NCBI GenBank assembly: GCA_021730985.1
Contig: JAKFYI010000015.1
Coordinates: 62,001 to 126,000, forward strand
Origin: Hyphomicrobiales bacterium
GTDB taxonomy: Bacteria; Pseudomonadota; Alphaproteobacteria; Rhizobiales; Xanthobacteraceae
Direction of reading: 5' to 3'
DNA: 64,000 nt
In this document: one piece after another, positions 46,761 through 54,738 of the stretch
Position numbering within the stretch: position 1 is the stretch's first letter
How the letters are laid out: each line of letters starts with the position of its first letter
Notes under the pieces: model-generated
Database searches by the model: none
The model's input: only the letters and a program-made list of their open reading frames with translations
What the model was told of the DNA's origin: nothing
Program-made: the position numbers and the translations under genes

Positions 46761-49700
46761 ATGGCCCAAACCGAAACCAAACCGCTCCTCCTGTCCCGGC
46801 GCTTTGCGCCCCTGTTCTGGTGCCAGTTCTTCTCGGCATTCAGCGACAACTTCCTCAAGAACGCTCTGGTCTTCCTGATCCTGTTCAAGATCGGGGGCAG
46901 CGCCGCGGAGACGCTGATCACGCTCGCCGCGGCGGTGTTCATCGCGCCGTACTTCTTCCTGTCCGGCCTCGGCGGCGAACTGGCCGACCGCTACGACAAG
47001 TCGGTGGTGGCGCAGCGGCTCAAGCTCGCGGAGATCGGCGTCGCGCTGATTGCGGTGGCGGGTTTCGTCACCCACTCGGTGCCGGTGCTGTTCGTGGCGT
47101 TGTTCTGCTTCGGCGTGATCGGCTCGCTGTTCGGGCCGATCAAGTACGGCATCCTGCCCGACCACCTGGCCCGCTCGGAACTGCCGGCCGGCAACGCGCT
47201 GGTCGAAGGCGCGACGTTCCTCGCCATTCTGCTCGGCACCATCGTCGGCGGACTGGCCGCCAAGGATGGCGGCGATCCGGCTTCGTTCGCCGGCATGATG
47301 ATCGTGTTCGCGCTGCTGTGCTGGGGATCGAGCCTGTTCATTCCCCGCACCGGCGAAGGCGCGCCAGATCTCGTGGTGTCGCGAAACATTGCGGCCTCCA
47401 CCGGACGGCTGCTCCAGCAATTGCGCGCCGACGACCGGCTGCTCTGGGGCGCGCTGGTCACGAGCTGGTTCTGGATGGTCGGCGCGGTGGTGCTATCGCT
47501 GCTGCCACCGCTGGTGAAGTCGGTGCTGGGCGGCAACGAAGAGGTCATCACAGTCTATCTCGCCGTGTTTTCGGTCGCGGTTGCGATCGGCTCCGGCCTG
47601 GCAGCATGGATGGCGGCGGGCCGCATCGTGATCCTGCCGACTCTGCTCGGCGCCTTCCTGCTTGCCGTGTTCGCCATCGATCTTGGCTGGACCACCTACG
47701 GCGCGCCGCTGGCGCTGACGCAGGCGGGCGTGCGCGAGGTGTTTTCATCCGCGCGCGGTCTGCATGTGATGATCGATCTGGCGGGGCTGGCGATTGCCGG
47801 CGGCCTTTACATCGTTCCGACCTTCGCCGCTGTGCAGGCGTGGGCCGGCGCCGACCGGCGCGCACGCGTCATCGCCGCCGTCAACGTCAGCAACGCCGCC
47901 TTCATGGTCGGCGGCACCGTGATCGTCGCGGTGCTGCAGGCGCTGGGCGCCACCACGCCGATGCTGTTCATCATCGTCGGTGTCGCCACGCTTTGTGTCG
48001 CGATCGCGATCGGTCGCACCATGCCGGCGCACTGGCTGACCGATTTTCTTTCGATCCTGTTCCGCGCGTTCTATCGCGTCGAGGTGAAGGGCCTCGATAA
48101 CCTGCAGAAGGCGGGGCCGAACCCGATCATCGCGCTCAATCACGTCAGCTTCCTCGATCCGCCGGTGGCGATGTCGCTGCTCGGCAAGGACCCGGTGTTC
48201 GCGATCGACGTTGCGATCTCCAAGCTGTGGTGGGTGAAGCCGTTCCTGCGCTTCACGCGGGCGATGCCGCTCGATCCGAGCAAGCCGATGGCGATCCGCA
48301 CGCTGATCAATCTCGTCAAAGACGGCGACGCGCTGGTGATTTTCCCCGAGGGGCGGCTGACCATGACCGGCAGCCTGATGAAGGTCTACGACGGCGTCGG
48401 CCTGATCGCCGACAAGTCGGACGCGATGGTGGTGCCGGTCCGGCTGGAAGGCCTGGAGCGGACGCCCTTCACCCGGCTGTCGAACTCGCAGGTGCGCCGC
48501 AAGTGGTTCCCCAAGGTCAAGGTGACGGTGCTGGAGCCGGTCAAGCTCGCGGTCGATCCGGCGCTCAAGGGCAAGGCCCGCCGCCAGGCGGCGGGCGCGG
48601 CGCTCTACGAGATCATGTCGAACCTGGTGTTCCGCACCACCTCGCTTGAGAGAACGGTGTTCGAGGCGCTGCTCGAGGCTGCCGAACTGCACGGCATGGG
48701 CCGCGTCGCGGTCGAGGACCCGGTGGCGGGCGCGCTGACCTACAAGAAGCTGCTGATCGGCGCCGCCGTGCTCGGCCGCAAGGTGATGCCTTACGCCCAC
48801 GAAGGCGCGGCGGTCGGCCTGATGCTGCCGAACTCCAACGGCGCCGCGGTGACTTTGATGGCGCTGATGTCGTCCGGCCGCGTGCCGGCGATGATCAACT
48901 TCACGGCGGGCGCGACCAGCGTTCTCGCCGCTTGCAAGGCCGCGAAGGTGGACACCATCCTCACCGCGCGGGCCTTCATCGAGAAGGGCAAGCTCGACGC
49001 CCTGGTCGCGGCGCTGTCGCGCGACATCAACATCGTCTATCTCGACGACATCCGGCCGACCATCACATGGCGCGATAAGCTGCGCGGCCTGATGGAATAC
49101 AAAAAGCCGCTGGTGGCGCGGAAGCCCGACGACTGGGCCGCGATCCTGTTCACCTCAGGCTCCGAGGGCACGCCGAAGGGCGTGGTGCTCTCCCACCGCA
49201 ACATGCTGGCGAACGCCGCGCAGGCGGTGGCGCGCATCGATTTCGGCCGCGAGGACAAGGTGTTCAACGTGCTGCCGGTGTTCCATTCGTTCGGGCTGAC
49301 GGTGGGATTGATCCTGCCGCTGGTGTCGGGCGTGCGGATCTACCTGTATCCGTCGCCGCTGCATTACCGGAACGTGCCGGAGCTGGTGTACGGCGTGAAC
49401 GCCACCATCCTGTTCGGCACCGACACCTTCCTTAATGGCTACGCGCGTGCGGCCCACGCCTACGACTTTCGCTCGCTGCGCTACATCCTGGCCGGCGCCG
49501 AGCCGGTGAAGGAGACGACGCGGCGCATCTATCTGGAGAAATTCGGACTGCGCATTCTGGAAGGCTACGGCGTCACCGAGACGGCGCCGGCGCTCGCGCT
49601 CAACACGCCGATGTTCAACAAGTTCGGCACGGTCGGGCGGCTGTTGCCTGGCATGGAGGCGCGGCTCGACAAGGTCGAGGGCGTCGAGGAGGGCGGCCGG

Positions 49701-50186
49701 CTCTACGTGAAGGGGCCGAACGTGATGCTCGGCTATCTCCGCGTTGAAAATCCCGGCGTGCTGGAGCCGCCGGCTGAGGGCTGGCACGACACCGGCGACA
49801 TCGTGACCATCGATGCGCAGGGCTTCATCGCCATCAAGGGCCGCGCCAAGCGGTTCGCCAAGATCGGCGGCGAGATGATCTCGTTCGCCGCGGTCGAGGC
49901 GCTGGCCGGCGAGCTGTGGCCGAATTCGCCGTCGGCGGTCGCGTCGGTGCCGGACCAGCGCAAGGGCGAGCGGCTCATCATGCTGACCGAGAAGACCGGC
50001 GCGGCGCGCTCCGAATTCCAGCAGTTCGCGCGCTCCAAGGGTGCGTCCGAGCTGTTGACGCCGGCGGAAATCGTCGTGGTCGAGAAGCTGCCGCTGCTCG
50101 GCGCCGGCAAGATCGACAACATGGCGGTGACCAAGCTGGTGCGCGAGATGGCCGCGGCGAAGCCGGCCCAACCGGTGGTGGCGTAA
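46761..50186 (+). CDS. Fused lysophospholipid flippase, acyltransferase and acyl-ACP synthetase (LplT-PlsC-Aas)
   Basis: 1141 residues in three parts. Residues 1-410 are an MFS flippase like LplT (W-C-Q-F-F-S-A-F-S-D-N-F-L-K-N-A). Residues about 430-610 are a PlsC acyltransferase with N-H-V-S-F-L-D (N-H-x4-D) and F-P-E-G-R-L. Residues about 660-1135 are an AMP-binding acyl-ACP synthetase with L-F-T-S-G-S-E-G-T-P-K-G (near residue 797) and G-Y-G-V-T-E-T-A-P. It imports lysophospholipid from the periplasmic leaflet and re-acylates it using activated fatty acid. In E. coli LplT and Aas are separate; fused forms are known in proteobacteria. All motifs look intact. Confidence 0.94.
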   Translation: MAQTETKPLLLSRRFAPLFWCQFFSAFSDNFLKNALVFLILFKIGGSAAETLITLAAAVFIAPYFFLSGLGGELADRYDKSVVAQRLKLAEIGVALIAVAGFVTHSVPVLFVALFCFGVIGSLFGPIKYGILPDHLARSELPAGNALVEGATFLAILLGTIVGGLAAKDGGDPASFAGMMIVFALLCWGSSLFIPRTGEGAPDLVVSRNIAASTGRLLQQLRADDRLLWGALVTSWFWMVGAVVLSLLPPLVKSVLGGNEEVITVYLAVFSVAVAIGSGLAAWMAAGRIVILPTLLGAFLLAVFAIDLGWTTYGAPLALTQAGVREVFSSARGLHVMIDLAGLAIAGGLYIVPTFAAVQAWAGADRRARVIAAVNVSNAAFMVGGTVIVAVLQALGATTPMLFIIVGVATLCVAIAIGRTMPAHWLTDFLSILFRAFYRVEVKGLDNLQKAGPNPIIALNHVSFLDPPVAMSLLGKDPVFAIDVAISKLWWVKPFLRFTRAMPLDPSKPMAIRTLINLVKDGDALVIFPEGRLTMTGSLMKVYDGVGLIADKSDAMVVPVRLEGLERTPFTRLSNSQVRRKWFPKVKVTVLEPVKLAVDPALKGKARRQAAGAALYEIMSNLVFRTTSLERTVFEALLEAAELHGMGRVAVEDPVAGALTYKKLLIGAAVLGRKVMPYAHEGAAVGLMLPNSNGAAVTLMALMSSGRVPAMINFTAGATSVLAACKAAKVDTILTARAFIEKGKLDALVAALSRDINIVYLDDIRPTITWRDKLRGLMEYKKPLVARKPDDWAAILFTSGSEGTPKGVVLSHRNMLANAAQAVARIDFGREDKVFNVLPVFHSFGLTVGLILPLVSGVRIYLYPSPLHYRNVPELVYGVNATILFGTDTFLNGYARAAHAYDFRSLRYILAGAEPVKETTRRIYLEKFGLRILEGYGVTETAPALALNTPMFNKFGTVGRLLPGMEARLDKVEGVEEGGRLYVKGPNVMLGYLRVENPGVLEPPAEGWHDTGDIVTIDAQGFIAIKGRAKRFAKIGGEMISFAAVEALAGELWPNSPSAVASVPDQRKGERLIMLTEKTGAARSEFQQFARSKGASELLTPAEIVVVEKLPLLGAGKIDNMAVTKLVREMAAAKPAQPVVA

Positions 50187-50250
50187 GCCAACCGTGATTG
50201 TGACAGTCAGTCTGCCGCGCTAACCTTCCTCGCACCGCACGGAGGACACC

Positions 50251-50712
50251 ATGAACGTCGCCGCCAAGCCGTCATCGACCTTCAAGCTCGAAGCCGTCCA
50301 TCCCGATCCGTCGCAGGCGCACAAGATGCCGTACGCGCCGGCCATCAAGATCGTCGGCGCCTGCGACCTGATGTTCCTGTCGGGCGCGACCTCGTCGCCG
50401 CTCTACCACAACCATCCGCATCAGGATCACGAGCACATTCATCCGCATTCGATCGAGGACCAGACCAAAAATGCGATGAACGCGATCCAGTCGATCCTGG
50501 AAAGCGTCGGCGCGAGCTGGAAGGACGTCATCAAGGTGACGAAGTACCTCACCGATTTCCGTGAGGCCGACGCCATGCACAAGACCATGCACGCCTATTT
50601 CGGCGACTGGCTGCCGGCGAGCACCACGATTTGCATCAATCAGCTCTCGTCGCCCGGCGCGCGGATTGAGCTGGATATGATCGTGGCGCTGCCGAAGTCG
50701 GCGGGGAAGTAG
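50251..50712 (+). CDS. RidA-family protein with His-rich loop
   Basis: 153 residues. RidA core: L-M-F-L-S-G-A-T-S-S, Q-T-K-N-A-M-N-A-I-Q-S-I-L-E-S-V-G-A-S-W-K-D-V-I-K-V-T-K-Y-L, then G-A-R-I-E-L-D-M-I-V-A-L. The Arg that binds substrate carboxylate is kept (A-R-I-E). A loop rich in histidine (Y-H-N-H-P-H-Q-D-H-E-H-I-H-P-H) between the first strands is unlike housekeeping RidA and could bind metal. GGAGGA precedes the ATG. It is a separate gene downstream of the Aas fusion, followed by a palindromic repeat. Confidence 0.88.
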   Translation: MNVAAKPSSTFKLEAVHPDPSQAHKMPYAPAIKIVGACDLMFLSGATSSPLYHNHPHQDHEHIHPHSIEDQTKNAMNAIQSILESVGASWKDVIKVTKYLTDFREADAMHKTMHAYFGDWLPASTTICINQLSSPGARIELDMIVALPKSAGK

Positions 50713-50728
50713 CGGTCACGCGCGCCCT

Positions 50729-50837
50729 CGTGTCCCGGGCGAGCGAAGCGAGACCCGGGATCCCGGTCTTAAGCTGAAGAAAGCTGGGCCCCGGATCAGC
50801 GGTGCACCACTTCGTGCTGCACCGCGTTCGGGACACG
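50729..50837. repeat. Palindromic repeat, CGTGTCCCGG family
   Basis: Outer arms CGTGTCCCG (50729-50737) and CGGGACACG (50829-50837) are inverse copies. Inside is a strong hairpin at 50799-50825, with GCGGTGCA pairing TGCACCGC and an inner CAC/GTG stem. It lies between a RidA gene and the convergent CMD-family gene; a relative is at 20977-21148. Confidence 0.8.
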
Positions 50838-50853
50838 TCCCTGATGGAGCGAA

Positions 50854-51516
50854 CTACTCCGCCGCCTGCGTCTGCGGCTTGGCCGGCTTCTTCGCCCAAT
50901 AATCCGCCTGCGCCTTCGACTTTTTCAGCGCGTCCATGTCCTCGAAGCCCGGCGCCATCGAGCCGTCCTCGCCCGGCAGAATCTGGTGGTGCTCGATGTT
51001 GAGCGTGCGCAGCCAGCGCTGCTGGCCCATCGTCAGCGCGATGAAGTAGCCGATCTCGACCAACTCCGGCTCGCTGAAGTGCGTGTGCAGCCGCGCCCAG
51101 AACTTGTCGTCAACGGACAAGTCCCAGGTGATCGCCTCCGCATAGGACAGCGCAGCCTTCTGCTTCTCGCTGTACTGCGTCGATGCTTCGAAATTGATCA
51201 GGTCCTTGGTGTGGTCCTCGACCACCGCGCCGGCCTTGGCGGCCTTGATCGAGCGCTGGTTGCCGCAGAACTCGCACAGCACCGAGCGCGACACATACAG
51301 CCGACACAGCTCCTTGATGCCGTGATCGGCGATGCCGGTGTGGAATACGTCGCGCCACGAATTGGCGAACGACCAGAACACGGCGGGGACATGGGCGCGG
51401 ATCGCCTGGCTCTCGGGCCGGGGCGTGCCGTAGCTCTTGCAGCGGTCCAGCTCGGCGAGCATGGCCGCGTCTTTCATGGTCTTCGGGTCGATATAGCTGA
51501 TGTAGGGCTTGCTCAT
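50854..51516 (-). CDS. Carboxymuconolactone decarboxylase-family (AhpD-like) protein
   Basis: 220 residues. The redox/catalytic motif C81-E-F-C84-G-N-Q-R lies in S-V-L-C-E-F-C-G-N-Q-R-S; the flanking helices (L-C-R-L-Y-V-S-R and A-L-S-Y-A-E-A-I-T-W) fit the all-helical CMD fold. Members include carboxymuconolactone decarboxylase (beta-ketoadipate pathway), AhpD and unassigned redox proteins; the CxxC points to the AhpD side. The C-terminal tail (Q-A-D-Y-W-A-K-K-P-A-K-P) is lysine-rich. The start is 35 bp from a perfect palindrome at 51551-51562. Substrate unknown. Confidence 0.85.
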   Translation of the reverse strand: MSKPYISYIDPKTMKDAAMLAELDRCKSYGTPRPESQAIRAHVPAVFWSFANSWRDVFHTGIADHGIKELCRLYVSRSVLCEFCGNQRSIKAAKAGAVVEDHTKDLINFEASTQYSEKQKAALSYAEAITWDLSVDDKFWARLHTHFSEPELVEIGYFIALTMGQQRWLRTLNIEHHQILPGEDGSMAPGFEDMDALKKSKAQADYWAKKPAKPQTQAAE

Positions 51517-51889
51517 GCGATGTCCCTTTTGTTGCCCGGCAGGGCAGGCTTAACGGCCGTTAGCCATACTGCCTCAACGGTAACACTCGATCAACGTTGG
51601 GCAATCGTTACCTTTTGAACGAGGCGCACATCTCGCTGCCCACTGCGCTCGCACATCGCTCCCGGCTCGCACACAACACGGTTACGAGCCGGGTAAGGTT
51701 TACTGTTTCCGACACAGCAATTCCGCGCTTTGTGCAAGTCGCGCGATCCATCGCACGACTCGGTAACGATAGCGCTTCAAGCAATCTTCAGTATGGCGGA
51801 AAGTGCGGGTTCCGCTTCATCAATTCAACACCACCGGGCCGCGATAACGATGCGTACGAGAACTGTCGCGTCAAACCCGGAAGAACTCT
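51517..51889. promoter_or_regulatory. Divergent control region between CMD-family gene and cpaB
   Basis: 373 bp with no credible gene; the ORF across 51597-51911 is not supported. TAACGGCCGTTA (51551-51562) is a perfect 12-bp palindrome 35 bp upstream of the CMD-family start, and GGTAAC (51579-51584) with GTTACC (51607-51612) forms a wider inverted repeat. Base composition is lower in GC than the flanking genes. The cpaB side has GGAAGAA just before GTG 51890 but no clear -35/-10 pair. The pilin and prepilin-peptidase genes often found before cpaB are absent. Confidence 0.5.
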
Positions 51890-52753
51890 GTGCGCACCAG
51901 CACCGTCGTGATGATCGCATTCGCCGTCGTGTTCGGCCTGCTCGCGGTGTTCGTCGCGCAGAGCTGGCTCGACAGCCAGACCGAACAGCGCATCAAGAGC
52001 ATGAACGCGCAACAGAAGCCGCAGTCCACGCGCAGCATCGTGGTCGCCGCGAAGCCGCTGCGCTTCGGCAACGAACTCACCGAAAGCCATCTGCGTGAAC
52101 TGGCGTGGCCGGATCAGGCGCTGCCGAACGGCTCGTTCGCCAAGATTTCCGAACTGCTGGCCGGCGGCAAGCGCGTCGCGCTGACACCGATCGAGATCAA
52201 CGAGCCGGTTCTCGCCAGCAAGGTGACTGGCACCGGTCAGCGCGCCACGCTCTCATCGATGCTGCGCGACGGCCTCAAGGCCTTCACCGTGCGCGTCAAC
52301 GACGTCGATGGCGTCGCAGGCTTCGTGCTGCCGGGCGACCGCGTCGATGTCGCGCTCACCCGTCAGGTCGATAAGACCTTCGCCACGACCGACGTGATCT
52401 TGCAGAACGCCCGCGTGCTGGCGATCGATCAGATCGCCGATGAGCGCACCGACAAGCCCTCCGTCGCCAAGGCGGTCACGCTCGAAGTCGATGTGATCGG
52501 CGCGCAGAAGCTGTCGCTGTCGGCCACCATCGGCACACTGTCGCTGATGCTGCGCAAGGCCGGCGAAGCCAACTCCGAATACACGCGCCGCGTTTCGCTG
52601 CGCGATCTGGAAAGCGCGACCTCGCCGGTGGCGAAGGAAATTAAGCGCGTCGACACCGTCACCGTGACGGTGACGCGCGCCGCGGTCCAGCAGGAATACA
52701 ACGTGCCAATCGAGGCCAACAGCAACGTTCAAGCGGCCGCCGTGGGGCGGTGA
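51890..52753 (+). CDS. cpaB: Flp pilus assembly protein CpaB (RcpC)
   Basis: 287 residues from GTG at 51890. An N-terminal membrane anchor (V-V-M-I-A-F-A-V-V-F-G-L-L-A-V-F-V-A) is followed by a SAF-like domain: I-V-V-A-A-K-P-L-R-F-G-N-E-L-T-E-S-H-L and A-L-T-P-I-E-I-N-E-P-V-L, then V-R-V-N-D-V-D-G-V-A-G-F-V-L-P-G-D-R-V-D-V-A-L. CpaB is a periplasmic component that stabilises the Tad secretin. Its stop overlaps the next frame by four bases, and the gene heads the cpa/tad operon. Confidence 0.94.
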   Translation: MRTSTVVMIAFAVVFGLLAVFVAQSWLDSQTEQRIKSMNAQQKPQSTRSIVVAAKPLRFGNELTESHLRELAWPDQALPNGSFAKISELLAGGKRVALTPIEINEPVLASKVTGTGQRATLSSMLRDGLKAFTVRVNDVDGVAGFVLPGDRVDVALTRQVDKTFATTDVILQNARVLAIDQIADERTDKPSVAKAVTLEVDVIGAQKLSLSATIGTLSLMLRKAGEANSEYTRRVSLRDLESATSPVAKEIKRVDTVTVTVTRAAVQQEYNVPIEANSNVQAAAVGR

Positions 52754-52791
52754 GCCGCATTGAGCAAAACGGGGAAGGTTTGGGGGATCAA

Positions 52792-54360
52792 ATGATTTCG
52801 GGGAAGATGTCAAAAAAATACGGGTTGGACAGGAGCCGTCTGCCGGCGCTGCCGCTGATCGCGGCCGCATTGATCGCGGCGGCGGGTTTCTTGCTGAGCT
52901 TCGGCGAGGCGCAGGCGCAGCGGGTCATCCAGATCGGCGCGCAGAAGCGCACCGCGACAATGCAGGTCTTCATCGGCAAGTCCGAAGACGTGCGGACCGA
53001 CACCAGCTTCGTCGATATCGTGGTCGGCGATCCGCTGGTGGCCGACGTCAATCCGCTGACCGACCGCACCCTGTCGATCCTGGGCAAGCGCAACGGCACC
53101 ACCCGGGTTTCGGTTTACGCCGAGGGCAAGAAGCTGATCGGCGTGTTCGACGTCGAGGTGATCTTCGACACCACGCTGATCCAATCGGAGATTCGCAAGC
53201 GCTTCCCGAACGCCAACCTGCGGGTCAGCGCCGTGAACGGGCGCATCATGATCTCGGGCACCTCGCCCGATGCGCCGACGCTCGACCGCGCGGTGACCAT
53301 CGCCAAGCAGTTCGGCCCGGATGTCATCAACACCGTTGAGGTGCTTGCGCCCCAGCAGGTGATGCTGGAGGTCCGCTTCATCGAGGCGACCCGGCAGGCC
53401 GGCCGCGAACTCGGCGTGCAGTGGAACTACTTCGGCCAGCGCAACCTCGCCAATATCGGCAACCGCACGCCGGCCGGGCAGCTTCCGGTCACCAACACCG
53501 GCGGCGGATTGTTCTCGCAGCCCGGCACGACCGTGGGCGGCCCCAACATCACCTCGCAGGCCGTGACCATCTCGCCGGTGGCGGTGGCGGGCGTGCTGTC
53601 CGGCACCGCGCCGTTCGGCGTGATGGTCTCCAAGATGCTGATGGGCGGCATCGAGACCGACGTCATCATCAACGCGCTGGAGCAGAAGGGCCTGGCGCGC
53701 AGCCTCGCCGAACCCAACCTCGTCGCGCTGTCGGGCGACACCGCGAGCTTCCTTGCCGGCGGCGAATTCCCGGTTCCGGTGCCGGGTGCGCTCGGTCAGG
53801 TCACCATCGATTACAAGCGCTACGGCGTCGGCCTGGCCTTCACGCCGACCGTGCTGGGCAGCGGCCTGATCAACATGAAGATCGAGCCGGAGGTCAGCCA
53901 GCTCGACCACAGCAACCCGGTGCAGGTGGCTGGCATCTCGATCCCGCCGCTGATCGTGCGGCGCGCATCCACCACGGTTGAGCTGCGCGACGGCCAGAGT
54001 TTCGTGATCGGCGGGTTGCTGCAAAGCGAGGGCAAGAACTCGATCTCGCAACTGCCGTGGATCGGCGACGTGCCGGTGCTCGGCGCGCTGTTCCGCAGCG
54101 CGCAGTATCAGAAGAACGAGACCGATCTCGCTATCATCGTCACGCCGCGGCTGATCCGCCCGGCACGGCCCGGTGACGTCATCCGGACGCCGCTCGACGG
54201 CTCGCTGCCGGTCAACGACGCCGATCTGTTCCTGATGGGCAAGACCGAAGTCAATCCCGCCACGGCGCGCCAGCTTGCGGGCATACGGTCGCGCGAGTTC
54301 ACCGGTCACATGCTCGATCTGCCGAAGGGAGGCATGAATGTCATTTCGGTCCGGAATTAA
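52792..54360 (+). CDS. cpaC: Flp pilus secretin CpaC (RcpA)
   Basis: 522 residues from ATG at 52792, which has TTTGGGGGA at suitable spacing; GTG 52750 overlaps cpaB and ATG 52807 has its site too close. Signal peptide to about A-Q-A/Q, then an N-terminal domain of the pilus secretin type (Q-V-F-I-G-K-S-E-D-V), a BON-like segment, and the secretin domain from about residue 190 (E-V-R-F-I-E-A-T-R and V-A-L-S-G-D-T-A-S-F-L-A-G-G-E-F-P). The outer-membrane ring forms the exit for Flp pili. Its last 23 bp overlap the next gene. Confidence 0.95.
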   Translation: MISGKMSKKYGLDRSRLPALPLIAAALIAAAGFLLSFGEAQAQRVIQIGAQKRTATMQVFIGKSEDVRTDTSFVDIVVGDPLVADVNPLTDRTLSILGKRNGTTRVSVYAEGKKLIGVFDVEVIFDTTLIQSEIRKRFPNANLRVSAVNGRIMISGTSPDAPTLDRAVTIAKQFGPDVINTVEVLAPQQVMLEVRFIEATRQAGRELGVQWNYFGQRNLANIGNRTPAGQLPVTNTGGGLFSQPGTTVGGPNITSQAVTISPVAVAGVLSGTAPFGVMVSKMLMGGIETDVIINALEQKGLARSLAEPNLVALSGDTASFLAGGEFPVPVPGALGQVTIDYKRYGVGLAFTPTVLGSGLINMKIEPEVSQLDHSNPVQVAGISIPPLIVRRASTTVELRDGQSFVIGGLLQSEGKNSISQLPWIGDVPVLGALFRSAQYQKNETDLAIIVTPRLIRPARPGDVIRTPLDGSLPVNDADLFLMGKTEVNPATARQLAGIRSREFTGHMLDLPKGGMNVISVRN

Positions 54361-54718
54361 GCCTGCCGCCGTCCTGGCGCTGGTCGGCATCGCCACATCC
54401 GGCCTGATGCTCACCGGCTGCTCGGACATCTACTACGACCGCCGCGAAACCGTGGCGCTGCACGCCGGCGATGCGATGGCGGCGAACCGCGTCACCCACA
54501 CGATCGATCCGTGGTCGCCGGCCAGCGCCAACCGCAACATCGCCTACAACGGCGAGAAAATGCAGACCGCGCACGAGCGCTATCGCACCGGCCGGATCAT
54601 CCCGCCGGTCAACGCGACGACCTCGTCGGTCGCCTACACGCAGGCCCAGCAGGCGGCGCAATCCGCCTCCAACGGCCAGGCGGCGTCGGCTCCCGGCAAC
54701 AACGGCAACAAGCCCTGA
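54338..54718 (+). CDS. cpaD: CpaD-like short lipoprotein
   Basis: 126 residues from ATG at 54338, with AAGGGAGG inside the end of cpaC. The lipobox L-M-L-T-G-C puts the lipidated Cys near residue 28. The body has T-I-D-P-W-S-P-A-S-A-N-R-N-I-A-Y-N-G-E-K-M and Y-R-T-G-R-I-I-P-P-V-N-A-T-T-S-S, matching the second half of CpaD. Normal CpaD is roughly 200 residues, so the N-terminal portion is short here. CpaD helps the secretin assemble in the outer membrane. The C-terminus is low complexity (Q-A-A-Q-S-A-S-N-G-Q). Confidence 0.82.
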   Translation: MSFRSGIKPAAVLALVGIATSGLMLTGCSDIYYDRRETVALHAGDAMAANRVTHTIDPWSPASANRNIAYNGEKMQTAHERYRTGRIIPPVNATTSSVAYTQAQQAAQSASNGQAASAPGNNGNKP

Positions 54719-54738
54719 TCGGGAACGGCGGCGATTCC

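Noticed and set aside
18071-50837. Intergenic palindromes as CRISPR repeats
   Set aside because: They are single or paired inverted copies far apart with no regular spacers.
51597-51911. Plus-strand ORF between the CMD-family gene and cpaB
   Set aside because: It lacks codon bias and a ribosome site and overlaps the cpaB start; treated as non-coding.
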